Source: Verrucomicrobiia bacterium (lineage in GTDB: Bacteria; Verrucomicrobiota; Verrucomicrobiia; Limisphaerales; CAIMTB01). Taken from it: a stretch of DNA of 64,000 nt. Numbering within the stretch: the stretch's first letter is position 1; each line of letters starts with the position of its first letter. The notes beneath the pieces are model-generated. The model was not told the origin of the DNA. It did not search any database and saw only the letters and a list, made by a program, of their open reading frames with translations. The stretch is from assembly GCA_019634625.1 (NCBI GenBank), contig JAHCBA010000006.1:149353-213352 (forward strand), read 5' to 3'. Made by a program: the position numbers and the translations under genes. Positions 17,880-26,462 of this stretch are shown here, piece by piece.

Positions 17880-19184
17880 ATGAAAGACCTTGTGCCGCCT
17901 CCGCCTCCGCTGGTTCGCAATGTGCATGCGGAGGTCCGGGAATTGTTCAACCGCTACGTGGTGCCCAGCTACGGTCGTTTCGAGCTGGCGCTGGCGCGCG
18001 GTCAGGGGAGCCATGTGTGGGACGTGGGAGGGCGGCGTTACCTGGACATGGGCGGGGGCATCGCGGTGTGTTCGCTGGGGCATTGTCATCCGGCCATCAC
18101 GGAGGCGCTGGTAGGGCAGTCCGGGCGGCTGATCCACGTCTCGAATCTGTACTACCACGAGCCGCAGGGACGGCTGGCGGAGCGGATTGTGCGGCACCTG
18201 GCGCCGGGGAAGGTGTTCTTCTCGAACTCCGGGGCGGAGGCGAACGAGGGGTTGTACAAACTGGCGCGGAAATTCGGGCACGAGGAGGGCCGGTTCGAGA
18301 TCCTGACGGCGACCCATTCGTTCCATGGCCGGACCCTGGCGGGCATCGCGGCCACCGGGCAGGAGAAGGTGAAGCAGGGGTTCGGGCCGGCGGTGACGGG
18401 GTTCCGCCATGTGCCCTACAACGATCTCGACGCCGTGCGCGAGGCGTTGTCGCCGGCGACGGTGGCCATTCTCATCGAAGGGATCCAGGGCGAGGGCGGG
18501 ATCACGCCGGCGGCACCGGAGTACCTGCTCGGACTGCGGCGGCTCTGTGATGAACGGCGGATGCTGCTGCTGATCGACGCGGTGCAGTGCGGGCATTTCC
18601 GGTCGGGCCGGTTTCAGAGTTTTCAACGGCTCCTTGAGGGGGTGCCCGGGGCCGAGGGGTTTGTGCCGGACGGTGTCTCGATGGCGAAGTCGCTCGGGGG
18701 CGGGTTTCCGATCGGGGCGTTCTGGGTGCGGGACCGGGCGCACGGCATGGCGCTGTGCGACGTGCTGGGCCCGGGGAGCCATGCGACGACGTTCGGGGGG
18801 ACGCCGTTGGGCTGTGCGGTGGCGTTGAAGGTGTTCGAGGTCATCGAGCGCGAGGATCTCGCCGGGAACGTGCGGCAACTGGGCGACTGGATGCGGGCCG
18901 AACTTGAGGGACTGGTCGAGGCGTACCCGCATGTGGTGCGGTCGGCGCGGGGGGTGGGGTTCATGCTGGGCATCGAGTTTCAGCCGAAGGACGGGATTCC
19001 CGGAATGCGGGAGGGGGACCGTGCGGCGTCGCTTCAGGCGGTGCAGCGGTTGCAGGAGGCCGGGGTCCTGACGATTCCCAGCGGCACCCAGGTGGTGCGG
19101 CTGCTGCCGCCCTTGAATCTGGGCCGGGCGGAGGCGGAGGAGGCCATCGAGGCCATCGGGCGGTTGGTGCGGGACGTCGCGTGA
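17880..19184 (+). CDS. Class III PLP aminotransferase, acetylornithine-transaminase-like
   Basis: The 434-residue protein has the class III aminotransferase fold. RYLDMGGGIAVCSLGHCHP lies near the N-terminus, the cofactor-phosphate motif is NSGAEANEG, SFHGRT and IEGIQGEGGITPA follow, and the PLP lysine lies in MAKSLGGGFPIGAFW. It most resembles ArgD/DapC-type acetylornithine or succinyl-diaminopimelate aminotransferases of arginine and lysine biosynthesis. The usual DEVQTGMGRTG segment is altered here to IDAVQCGHFRSG, so the Glu is replaced by Ala and specificity could differ. The ATG at 17880 is chosen because upstream codons overlap the 63-bp repeat. The 3' end overlaps a GTG in the recN frame by 4 bp, suggesting an operon with recN. 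No other arginine genes lie here. Confidence 0.8.
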   Translation: MKDLVPPPPPLVRNVHAEVRELFNRYVVPSYGRFELALARGQGSHVWDVGGRRYLDMGGGIAVCSLGHCHPAITEALVGQSGRLIHVSNLYYHEPQGRLAERIVRHLAPGKVFFSNSGAEANEGLYKLARKFGHEEGRFEILTATHSFHGRTLAGIAATGQEKVKQGFGPAVTGFRHVPYNDLDAVREALSPATVAILIEGIQGEGGITPAAPEYLLGLRRLCDERRMLLLIDAVQCGHFRSGRFQSFQRLLEGVPGAEGFVPDGVSMAKSLGGGFPIGAFWVRDRAHGMALCDVLGPGSHATTFGGTPLGCAVALKVFEVIEREDLAGNVRQLGDWMRAELEGLVEAYPHVVRSARGVGFMLGIEFQPKDGIPGMREGDRAASLQAVQRLQEAGVLTIPSGTQVVRLLPPLNLGRAEAEEAIEAIGRLVRDVA

Positions 19185-19210
19185 ACGGGCGGGACCGAGG
19201 GGAGCGGGCC

Positions 19211-20878
19211 ATGCTGACCACCCTGCGCATCCGGAACCTGGCGCTGGTCGCGGATCTCACCCTCGAGTGGCGGTCCGGGTTCAACGCCATCACCGGCGAG
19301 ACGGGTGCGGGGAAGTCGATTTTGATCGGGGCGTTGCAGTTGCTGCTGGGCGAGCGGGCGGACCGGACGTTGCTGCGGGCGGGGGCGGACAGTTGCACGG
19401 TCGAGGCGGTGCTGGAGGTGCGCGGGCTGCGGGCGCCGTTGGGGTCGTTCCTGGAGGAGAACGGGATCGAGCCCGTTGAAGACGGGCAGTTGCTGTTGAA
19501 GCGGACCTTCACGGCGGCCGGGGGAAACCGGCAGTTCGTCAATGGTTCGCCGACGTCCCTGCCGGTGCTGGTCCGGCTGGGGGAATGGCTGATCGACATC
19601 CACGGCTCGCACGATCACCAGTCGCTGTTCCAGCCGGCGCGCCAGCTCGAGCTGCTCGATGCCCATGCGGGGTTGGCGGGGGCGCGGGGCGATTTTGCCG
19701 CGCTGTGGGACGAGCGCGAGGCGGTGCGGGGGAAGATCCGGGAGCTGGTGGTGGACGAGGCGGCCTATGCGCGTCAGCTCGATCTGTTGCGGCACCAGGT
19801 GCAGGAGATCCGGGAGGCGGAGCTTGGGCCCGGGGACGGCGAGGAGCTGGAGCGCGAGCATGACCGGGTGCGGAACGCCGCGCGACTGGGTGAACTGGCA
19901 CAGGGGGCACTGGCGCTGGTGGACGACGGGGACGATTCGCTGGTGACCCGTGGTGGGCAACTGGGCCGGCTGGTTCAGGAACTGGCCCGGATCGATCCCG
20001 GGGCCTCGGGTCTGGCCGAGCGACAGGGGCTGGCCATGGAAACGCTTCAGGAACTGCGGAGCGGGCTGGCGGATTATCTCGAGCGGATCGACCTGGATCC
20101 CCTCCGCGTCCGGGCCATCGAGGAGCGTCTCGACCGGGTGCAGGGATTGCGGCGCAAGTACGGCGCGACGATCGAGGCGGTCCTTGAATTCGGGGAGCGG
20201 GCCCGGGAGGAACTCGAACGGCTGGAAGGGCGCGACGAGGAACTGGCCCGGCTCCGGGCCGGGACGGAACGGCTCGATGCGGCCCTGCGCCGGTCGGGGC
20301 AGGCGCTCACCCGGGCGCGACTGGCGGCGATCCCGAAGTTGTCGAAGGCGGTGGCGCGTGAACTGCGCGACCTCGGGTTCCGCCGGAGCGAGTTCACCGT
20401 GGAACGGCGGGGTCTCGAGGCGCCGCAACGGTCCGGATTCGATGCCGTCGAGTTCCAGCTGGCGCCGAATCCCGGGGAACCGATGCGTCCGTTGCGGGCC
20501 ATTGCGTCCTCGGGCGAACTCGCCCGGGTGATGCTTGCGCTCAAGACGGTGCTGGCCGCCCAGGACGACGTGCCGGTGCTGATCTTCGATGAGGTGGATG
20601 CCAACGTCGGGGGCGAGACGGCCCACGCGGTGGGGCGCAAGATGCGGCAGCTCGGGCGGCAACGTCAGGTGCTCTGCATCACCCATCTGGCGCCGGTGGC
20701 GGCGGCGTGCGACGCGCATTTCGTGGTGAGCAAATCCGACCGGGGCGGCCGGACCGTCACCGAGATCCGGACGGTCGAGGGGGAGGACCGGATTGGCGAG
20801 GTGGCGCGCATGCTGGGGGGCGATGCGGCGGCCCGGCGTCATGCGGCGGCGCTGGTCAACGGCGATGGAGGCGTTTGA
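19211..20878 (+). CDS. recN: DNA repair protein RecN
   Basis: The 555-residue SMC-like ATPase shows the RecN hallmarks. MLTTLRIRNLALVADLTLEW leads to Walker A GETGAGKS (residues 29-36) and GNRQFVNGSPTSL. DIHGSHDHQSL is the Q-loop region characteristic of RecN, and a coiled-coil arm occupies the middle. ASSGELARVMLALKTVL is the signature and VLIFDEVDANVGGETA the Walker B/D-loop. RecN acts with RecA in repair of double-strand breaks. The ATG at 19211 is preceded by GAGGGGAGC; a GTG at 19181 overlapping the previous stop is an alternative. It overlaps the next gene by 14 bp. Confidence 0.93.
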   Translation: MLTTLRIRNLALVADLTLEWRSGFNAITGETGAGKSILIGALQLLLGERADRTLLRAGADSCTVEAVLEVRGLRAPLGSFLEENGIEPVEDGQLLLKRTFTAAGGNRQFVNGSPTSLPVLVRLGEWLIDIHGSHDHQSLFQPARQLELLDAHAGLAGARGDFAALWDEREAVRGKIRELVVDEAAYARQLDLLRHQVQEIREAELGPGDGEELEREHDRVRNAARLGELAQGALALVDDGDDSLVTRGGQLGRLVQELARIDPGASGLAERQGLAMETLQELRSGLADYLERIDLDPLRVRAIEERLDRVQGLRRKYGATIEAVLEFGERAREELERLEGRDEELARLRAGTERLDAALRRSGQALTRARLAAIPKLSKAVARELRDLGFRRSEFTVERRGLEAPQRSGFDAVEFQLAPNPGEPMRPLRAIASSGELARVMLALKTVLAAQDDVPVLIFDEVDANVGGETAHAVGRKMRQLGRQRQVLCITHLAPVAAACDAHFVVSKSDRGGRTVTEIRTVEGEDRIGEVARMLGGDAAARRHAAALVNGDGGV

Positions 20879-21758
20879 TCTGGTGCGGTTGCGCGCGGAC
20901 GCCTGGGGGATGCGTTCCCGGGAATACGGGGAGGTGTGTCATCCGGGCATCGGGCCCCGGGCGGAGGCGGAGGCGCTTTATGTTCACGGACTCCGCCTTC
21001 CTGAACGGTGGCTGGCGCAGCCCGCGGGGGAACCGTTCGTGGTGTGGGATGTCGGGTTGGGGGGCGGGGCGAATGCGCTGGCCGTTCTCAATGCCGCCGG
21101 GGCGTGGCCGGTGACGCTTCGGATGGTGAGCTTCGACCGTTCGATCGAGGGCTTTGACTTCGCGCTCCGGCACGCCGGGGAACTGGGATACTTCGGGTCC
21201 CTCCTCGAACCCGCGCGGGCATGGATGTCCGAACCCGGTGTCGAACTGCGGCATGGGCGGGCACGGATCCAATGGGACCGGGTGCTGGGCGATTTTTCGA
21301 CCCTGCTGGCGGAGGCCGATGCCTGGCCGGCGCCTCACGCCATTCTGTTCGATCCGCATTCCCCGGCGGCCAACCCGGAGATGTGGACGTTGCCGGTGTT
21401 CGAGGGGCTGGCGGCGCGGTGCGATCCGGCCCGGCCCTGCACGCTGGCGACCTATTCCCGGGCGACGGCCGTCCGGGCCGCGCTGCTGCTGGCGGGATTC
21501 CGGGTGGGGATGGGTGCGGCGACCGGCACCAAGGAGGAGACCACCGTGGCGGGCACAACGGGATCGCGGGTGGATGGGTTGCTGGGGCGGCGCTGGCTCG
21601 AGAGGGCGGAGCGATCGACGAAGGCCGAGCCGTGGCGGCTTCCGCCGTACCGGGACCTGCCGTTGCAGCCGGAGACCCGGGAACGGCTGCTGGCCCATAC
21701 CCAGTTTGCGGAGCTCACACCCGGATCACCGGATTCTCCAGGGTCCCGATCCCGCTGA
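20865..21758 (+). CDS. MnmC-like (DUF752) SAM-dependent methyltransferase
   Basis: The 297-residue protein resembles the methyltransferase half of MnmC, which completes the 5-methylaminomethyl-2-thiouridine modification at tRNA wobble position 34. Visible motifs are VWDVGLGGGANALAVLNA (SAM-binding), MVSFDRSIEGFDFAL, AILFDPHSPAANPEMWT (the DP-SP-NP-W pattern of the family) and LATYSRATAVRAALLLAGF followed by a GTKEET segment. The FAD-dependent oxidase half of bifunctional MnmC is missing. The ATG at 20865 lies inside the end of recN, typical of translational coupling. Its last 44 bp overlap the convergent FAH gene. True tRNA specificity is inferred from family resemblance. Confidence 0.75.
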   Translation: MEAFDLVRLRADAWGMRSREYGEVCHPGIGPRAEAEALYVHGLRLPERWLAQPAGEPFVVWDVGLGGGANALAVLNAAGAWPVTLRMVSFDRSIEGFDFALRHAGELGYFGSLLEPARAWMSEPGVELRHGRARIQWDRVLGDFSTLLAEADAWPAPHAILFDPHSPAANPEMWTLPVFEGLAARCDPARPCTLATYSRATAVRAALLLAGFRVGMGAATGTKEETTVAGTTGSRVDGLLGRRWLERAERSTKAEPWRLPPYRDLPLQPETRERLLAHTQFAELTPGSPDSPGSRSR

Positions 21759-22569
21759 TGCGGATCCGGACGCGGTCGCCTTCCTCGAGGGTGAAGGTGT
21801 CGGGAGGGACGATGCCGGTGCCGGTGAGGAGGATGGCGCCGCGGGGAAAGCGCTGGCTTCGGAAGAGCCAGTCGGCCAGTTCGCCGAACGACCGTTTCAT
21901 GCGGCTGACCGAGGTGATGCCGGAGAAGGCGGGGGCGCCGGCCCGTTCGATGTCGATCTGGATCTCCCAGGTGCGGGCGTCGGCCTCGGCCGCCCCAACG
22001 ACGATCCAGGGGCCCAGGGTGCAGGAGCGGTCGTAGGTCTTGGCCTGCGGGAGGTACAGGAGGTTTTCGCCCTCGATGTCGCGGGAACTCATGTCGTTGC
22101 CGACGGTGTACCCGGCCAGTTCGCCGCGGGAATTGAGGACCAGCGCGAGTTCGGGTTCGGGGACATTCCAACGGGCGTCGCGGCGGATGCCGACCGGGTC
22201 TCCGGGATGGACCACCTTTTCCGGCAGCGACTTGAAGAAGATCTCCGGTCGGGGCGCCTCGTACACGCGATCGTAGGCGCGGGCGCTGAAGTCGCTCTCC
22301 TCCATGCGGGCGGTCTTGCTGCGGAGATAGGTCACGCCCGCGGCCCAGACTTCCTGACCCTCGACCGGCGCCAGCAGGCGGACTCCGGCGAGGGGCAGAC
22401 GGGGCAGGGTGCGACGGGTCAGTTCGGTCAGGCGCGCCACCAGCGATGGCGCCTCGATGAGATCGGTCATCGAGGTCACGCCCGAGGCGGTGAGGTCAAT
22501 GACGGCCTGGTCCACGACGACCCCGACGCGCGGGCCGTCCGAGCCGGTTTCAAATCGGCAAAGGTGCAT
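21715..22569 (-). CDS. Fumarylacetoacetate hydrolase (FAH) family protein
   Basis: The 284-residue protein has a small N-terminal domain (MHLCRFETGSDGPRVGVVVD) and a FAH C-terminal domain. VPEPELALVLNSRGELAGYTVGND carries the conserved metal-binding E-x-E pattern, SSRDIEGENLLYLPQAKTYDRSCTLGPW is the K-x-D-segment, and TGTGIVPPDTFTLEEGD follows. Members hydrolyse or decarboxylate C-C bonds of 2-oxo acids, or act on sugar acids (xylonate/arabinonate dehydratase-like) using Mg2+. The Y-x-x-SKTARMEESDFS insertion in the N-terminal half resembles sugar-acid dehydratase-like members, but the substrate cannot be fixed. It is monocistronic, with a low-complexity repeat tract directly upstream. Confidence 0.82.
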   Translation of the reverse strand: MHLCRFETGSDGPRVGVVVDQAVIDLTASGVTSMTDLIEAPSLVARLTELTRRTLPRLPLAGVRLLAPVEGQEVWAAGVTYLRSKTARMEESDFSARAYDRVYEAPRPEIFFKSLPEKVVHPGDPVGIRRDARWNVPEPELALVLNSRGELAGYTVGNDMSSRDIEGENLLYLPQAKTYDRSCTLGPWIVVGAAEADARTWEIQIDIERAGAPAFSGITSVSRMKRSFGELADWLFRSQRFPRGAILLTGTGIVPPDTFTLEEGDRVRIRISGIGTLENPVIRV

Positions 22570-22623
22570 GCGGAGGAAGAGCCTCGCCGCAGGGCGGCGG
22601 TAAACCAAGTCCGGGATGCGAGG

Positions 22624-22728
22624 GCTGAAGCCTGAGGCCTGAGGCCTGAAGCCTGAAGTCTGAAACCTGAAACCTGAAGCCTGAAACCTGAAGCCTGAAA
22701 CCTGAAACCTGAGGCCTGAGGCCTGAGG
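22624..22728. repeat. Tandem heptamer array (CCTGARR, 15 units)
   Basis: Fifteen contiguous 7-bp units fit CCTGAAG, CCTGAAA or CCTGAGG with two first-base variants and no spacers. The array lies between the divergent FAH and endonuclease/phosphatase genes, 55 bp upstream of the FAH start. It is a minisatellite likely to vary by slippage and not a CRISPR. Confidence 0.9.
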
Positions 22729-22881
22729 TCCAGTTTCCGTACGGAATGGGAGGTCCGGGCAGGATCGAACCCATCGGGCCAATCCTGAGGCGGCGATCGA
22801 AAGGGTGTGTCTGCGGGTTCGAGTCCGAGTCCCCACGAGGGGTGGCTTGCCAGACGGCGGTCGAGGTGGTGCGCTGGAGGC

Positions 22882-23760
22882 ATGCACCTTCCCCGACCGT
22901 TCCTTGCAGGGCTGGATCGACGACGCTGGCTGATGGCGGTGGGCGGGTTGACAGGGGCCGCGGTGTTGTCGCGATCGAGCCTGGCGGAGGCGGGGACGTC
23001 CGGGCTGCGGACGATTTCCTACAACGTGCTGGCCTGCCGGGGGTATCCCGAGACCGACGCGAACCGCGAGCGGTTGGTAGGCGCACGGGACCGGATGGTC
23101 GAGCGGTTTGCGATCGAGTTGGCGGTGTACAACGCGGACGTGGTCACCTTCCAGGAATCCCCTTCCGAGGCGATGGTCGCGTCCATCGCCAAGGCCATGG
23201 GCCGGCATTACACGTACTTCCCTGGCGGATTCCCAGGTGCGGTGATTTCGCGGTTCGAGATTGTGGAGTCGGAGAACTGTCCGCTGGTCGAGGGGCCGCG
23301 TCCGCCGGACTTGTTCACGAGGCACTGGGGCAGGGCGGTGCTGCGGATGGGCGGGGAACGGTTGACGGTGTACAGCGCCCATCTGCACCCCAGCAATGTG
23401 GAGGTGCGGGCAAGGGAGGTCGGACTGGCGCTCGAACGGATGGCGGCGGACATCGCGGGCCCGGACCCGATGCTGTTCCAGGGGGACTTGAACCATCGTC
23501 CCGACGGACCCGAGATGGCGCGGTGGCGGGAAGCGGGGTTGGTCGATGCGGTGACGCGCTCCGGGGATGCTTCCGAACTCACGTTTCCAAGCACGGTCCC
23601 GGTCCAGTGCATCGACTACATCTGGTCGAACGCGGCGCTGGCCCGGCGGTTGTCGGGGGCGCGGGTTCTGTTCGAGGGGGCGTTCCGGACCAACCCGGCG
23701 GACGAGCGATCCTTCGCGCTGAGCGATCATCTGCCGGTCCTGGCGGATTATCGGGGGTGA
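22882..23760 (+). CDS. Exported endonuclease/exonuclease/phosphatase-family protein
   Basis: The 292-residue protein has an N-terminal Tat/Sec-like signal (DRRRWLMAVGGLTGAAVLSRS) and the DNase I-like EEP fold. ISYNVLACRG carries the metal-binding Asn, DVVTFQES the catalytic Glu, SAHLHPSN the His/Asn region, FQGDLNHRPD the catalytic Asp-x-Asn, and SDHLPVLADY the terminal Asp-His. Members hydrolyse phosphodiesters or phosphomonoesters of nucleic acids, inositol phosphates or sphingolipids; the exported single-domain form here does not reveal which. The ATG at 22882 directly follows CTGGAGGC. It stands alone between the heptamer array and repeat copy C. Confidence 0.82.
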   Translation: MHLPRPFLAGLDRRRWLMAVGGLTGAAVLSRSSLAEAGTSGLRTISYNVLACRGYPETDANRERLVGARDRMVERFAIELAVYNADVVTFQESPSEAMVASIAKAMGRHYTYFPGGFPGAVISRFEIVESENCPLVEGPRPPDLFTRHWGRAVLRMGGERLTVYSAHLHPSNVEVRAREVGLALERMAADIAGPDPMLFQGDLNHRPDGPEMARWREAGLVDAVTRSGDASELTFPSTVPVQCIDYIWSNAALARRLSGARVLFEGAFRTNPADERSFALSDHLPVLADYRG

Positions 23761-23795
23761 AGTGAATCGCGAATGGCGAAGGGCGAATCGGGCCG

Positions 23796-23932
23796 GTGCA
23801 TCCCGGAGTTGTGGGTGAGGAGGCAGCGAGTCCTCAATCCATGGCACCACTCCACTGCGGCCTCGTGGAACTCGGCCCTCCGAGACGACGCTTCGCGAAA
23901 TCTGCACCTCTCTCCACAACTTCGGGATGCAC
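23796..23932 (+). repeat. Dispersed inverted-end repeat, copy C
   Basis: The 137-bp copy runs from GTGCATCCCGGAGTTGTG to CACAACTTCGGGATGCAC with well-preserved inverted ends. It lacks about 25 bp of the interior block (GGAGGGACGAGCTCCGC) found in copies B and D. It sits between the convergent endonuclease-family and PQQ-propeller genes. Confidence 0.85.
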
Positions 23933-23981
23933 GTGCATCGGGCAGCGCGAGGGGGTGCCGCGGTGGGGGCGGGGCGGGCGT

Positions 23982-25154
23982 TCAGGCGGTCTGGTTCGCC
24001 AGTCGATAGACCGTGCCGTCCATGCAGGGCACCAGGACGTTGCCGGAGGGATCGATGGCGGGACGACCCTGGATGGCGCGGGGGGCAAGGAAGCGCCGGT
24101 GAAGGCTGCCATCGCTTCGGATCTCGTTCAGGCGTCCGAGAGGGTCGCCCAGAATCCACCGGTCGTCGCCCGGGCAAACACCGCCGGCCAGCAGGTAGTC
24201 GCACTCCAGGGACACGCTGAATCGGATGCCGCCGTCCGGATCGATGCGGTGAACGTGTCCGGCGAGATCCGCGACGACAAGGTGGCCGCCGGGAAGCAGG
24301 CCGGGCGGGGCATGGACGGCGGCGGGGAGATCGCGTGTCCAGCGGACCCGATCGGCGTCGAGGTCCCAGGCCAACAGCCGGGCGGTGGCGCCCAGAGGAA
24401 GGACTCCGTACGCGACGGACCTTCCCTCGTCGAGGAGGGGGCCGGCGGTCAGCCGCCCGGGAGTCGCGCCCTGAGGAGGGTCCGGTTCCAGATGGAGCAC
24501 CTCCTCGTCTCCGCCCGGATGCCGGCGCACCCATTCCACGCCGCGTTCGGGAACGGCACGGAGAAAGAAGACGACGTCGCGGGCGTCGGCGGCGGGAGCG
24601 GCGCGCGGGAAGGCCCCGGCATTCCAGTCGGTGACGGGTTCTCCGTCGGCGGCGTTGAGGAGCCATCCGCGCCCCCCCCAACTGCTGAACAGCACCGCCT
24701 TCGATCCGGGCAGGAAGAGCGGGTCGGCGAGGATGCGGGGATCGGTGTGGCTGGGGAGGGAGCGGCGCCAGGCGAGGGTTCCGCGGGCGGTGTCGAGGGC
24801 CGCCACGGTTCCGTCGTGCGTGCCGACGAACAGGCGTTCATCGGTCGGATCGAGGACCGGCGAGGCGGAGATCGCGGCGTTGAGGCGGGTGGTCCACCGA
24901 TGCTCCCCCGTCGCCGAGTGGGACTGCACGCTTCCGGAAAGGTCCGCGACATAGGAACGGCCGGCGTGGTCGAACACGGGCGAGGCTTGAACGGGTCCGG
25001 CGGCCCGGAACCAGGACGTCGGGTCGGCGAGTGTCCCGGCGGGGCCGTCGAACAGGGCACGCCGGGCAGGGTCGCCGCCGGCCGTTCTCCAGACGGCCCG
25101 GGGGTGTCCGACCGGACCGGGCGGACCGGGCGGTTTCGGTTCAGGAGCCGACAC
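23982..25154 (-). CDS. PQQ-like beta-propeller repeat protein
   Basis: The protein of about 390 residues is built of propeller blades. Examples are VQASPVFDHAGRSYVADLSG, ISASPVLDPTDERLFVGTHDG-TVAALD, GHLVVADLAGHVHRIDPDGG and GRPAIDPSGNVLVPCMDGTVYRL. Such PQQ-like (WD40-like) repeats occur in outer-membrane assembly factors and extracellular scaffold or dehydrogenase-like proteins. No PQQ-dehydrogenase catalytic motif is visible. The GTG at 25154 overlaps the end of the DUF362 gene by 14 bp, giving translational coupling. With this start the N-terminus is a Pro-rich segment without a clear signal peptide, so the true start is uncertain and may lie upstream in the overlapping frame (ATG at 25277). 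Confidence 0.7.
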   Translation of the reverse strand: MSAPEPKPPGPPGPVGHPRAVWRTAGGDPARRALFDGPAGTLADPTSWFRAAGPVQASPVFDHAGRSYVADLSGSVQSHSATGEHRWTTRLNAAISASPVLDPTDERLFVGTHDGTVAALDTARGTLAWRRSLPSHTDPRILADPLFLPGSKAVLFSSWGGRGWLLNAADGEPVTDWNAGAFPRAAPAADARDVVFFLRAVPERGVEWVRRHPGGDEEVLHLEPDPPQGATPGRLTAGPLLDEGRSVAYGVLPLGATARLLAWDLDADRVRWTRDLPAAVHAPPGLLPGGHLVVADLAGHVHRIDPDGGIRFSVSLECDYLLAGGVCPGDDRWILGDPLGRLNEIRSDGSLHRRFLAPRAIQGRPAIDPSGNVLVPCMDGTVYRLANQTA

Positions 25155-26382
25155 GCTGGTAGGTGGGTTGGAAGGGGAAACGGGCGGTGTCCAGGGGCAC
25201 GCCGACGATCTCGAGTTGTGCGGGGCGGTTTTCGCCCAGGCCCCGGCGCCGCGCCAGGGCGAGGTGATTGGTGCCATTGACGAACGGGAGCGACCGGTCC
25301 GGGGCGTCCGGGTTGAAGCCCATGACGCATGCGGCGACGGCGTCGGTGCAGACCGGGTTGAGTCCGGCGAGGAGCAGTCCGGGTCGGGTGGGCGAGACCA
25401 TGCCGCCGTTCCACCAGCCTTCGGCGGACTGGATGGTGCTGATACCGTCGATGACTACCGCGGCGATGGGAAAGGCCGCTGCGAGATCGACGATGAAGCG
25501 GGGGACGTTATGGCCGTGGTCGCCTTCGACGGACCGACCGGTGAAGGCATCGACGGAGGTCAGCGGCCGGCGCGAACAGCGGTGCATGGCATCGCTGCGA
25601 TACCCGATGGCGTCCTCCGAAGGTTCGGCGAGGAGATCATCGCCGTAGAGGCTGCTGGGCGGGATTCCGAAGAGGTTCTTCATTCCGCCGGTGATACCGC
25701 CCGAGACGTGGCTTTTCAGCTTGGCCAGGGAGATCAGGACGTCGGTGTCCACGTAGGCGCGATGGACCTCCCATGCGGTGGCCAGTTCGCCGTGAGGCAC
25801 CCGCACCTGCGCGTAGTCCGGGTGGGTCCCCCGGTTCCGTGTGTTCTCGAAGCGCGCCCGTCCCTGCATGACCGCATTGAACGCGGCGAGGTGGAGACCG
25901 TAGCCGGCGAAGGCTTCCTCGGCGGAGGTTCGGAACGGCAACTGATCGCAGAAGACAACGCGCCGGGCCCCGGCCCGGACCAGAAGACTTCCGAGGGCCA
26001 GGGCCACCACAGGATGAACGGTCACGGTGAGCCAGAGGGGAATGCCGTCGAGGTGGGCCTGGGAGGTGTTGACGAGGTTGAGCTTCACCGTCACGTGGCG
26101 GCGCCGGACGAGGCGCTCGAGACCGCCCAGGTCGTCGAACATGGCGCCCAGCGTCCGGGCCACCTGTTCCACCTCGTATTGGCGACAGAGGCCGATGGCT
26201 GTGGGCGAGCGTGGCGGACGCGGGGAGGTGCCAGGGGCCGGTTCGGACCCGGAGGCCGAACGGGCCAGCAATGCCGGGGGAACGGCGGCGGCCAGGACCG
26301 CATTCCTGAGAAAGTCGCGCCGGGAAAGGGTTCGCCCGGGGCAGCGAGGCGGGCGCGGGTTGGAAGCGACGGGGGCGTGCAT
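25141..26382 (-). CDS. Tat-exported DUF362 protein
   Basis: The 413-residue protein has a twin-arginine signal (SRRDFLRNAVLAAAVPPALLA) and a DUF362 domain. VTVKLNLVNTSQAH is an early KxN motif, RVVFCDQLPF follows, DVLISLAKLKSHVSGGITGGMKNLFG is the signature K-x-K-x-H..GGMKN motif, and VVIDGISTIQSAEG and GLNPVCTDAVAACVMGF close the domain. DUF362 proteins are often linked to iron-sulphur or redox functions, but no ferredoxin Cys cluster is present and the biochemical role is unknown. It precedes and overlaps the PQQ-propeller gene, so the two are probably cotranscribed and act together outside the membrane. Confidence 0.82.
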   Translation of the reverse strand: MHAPVASNPRPPRCPGRTLSRRDFLRNAVLAAAVPPALLARSASGSEPAPGTSPRPPRSPTAIGLCRQYEVEQVARTLGAMFDDLGGLERLVRRRHVTVKLNLVNTSQAHLDGIPLWLTVTVHPVVALALGSLLVRAGARRVVFCDQLPFRTSAEEAFAGYGLHLAAFNAVMQGRARFENTRNRGTHPDYAQVRVPHGELATAWEVHRAYVDTDVLISLAKLKSHVSGGITGGMKNLFGIPPSSLYGDDLLAEPSEDAIGYRSDAMHRCSRRPLTSVDAFTGRSVEGDHGHNVPRFIVDLAAAFPIAAVVIDGISTIQSAEGWWNGGMVSPTRPGLLLAGLNPVCTDAVAACVMGFNPDAPDRSLPFVNGTNHLALARRRGLGENRPAQLEIVGVPLDTARFPFQPTYQRVGS

Positions 26383-26462
26383 GGTGCCGACTCCGAATCG
26401 TCCCGAGCCAACGCCCGCGGCGCGGCGCTGTCAATGCCCCGGGGATCGCGCCTGGGTCGCCG

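Noticed and set aside
20865..21758. Full bifunctional MnmC
   Set aside because: Only the methyltransferase portion is present; the FAD-dependent oxidase domain is missing and the next gene is convergent and unrelated.
22624..22728. CRISPR array
   Set aside because: Units are 7 bp and contiguous, with no unique spacers and no cas genes.
22735..22860. tRNA-like T-loop strings (GGTTCGAGTCC and, on the other strand, GGGTTCGATCCTG)
   Set aside because: No flanking complementary T-stem of five pairs, no anticodon or acceptor stem can be folded around them. They are chance matches next to the heptamer array.
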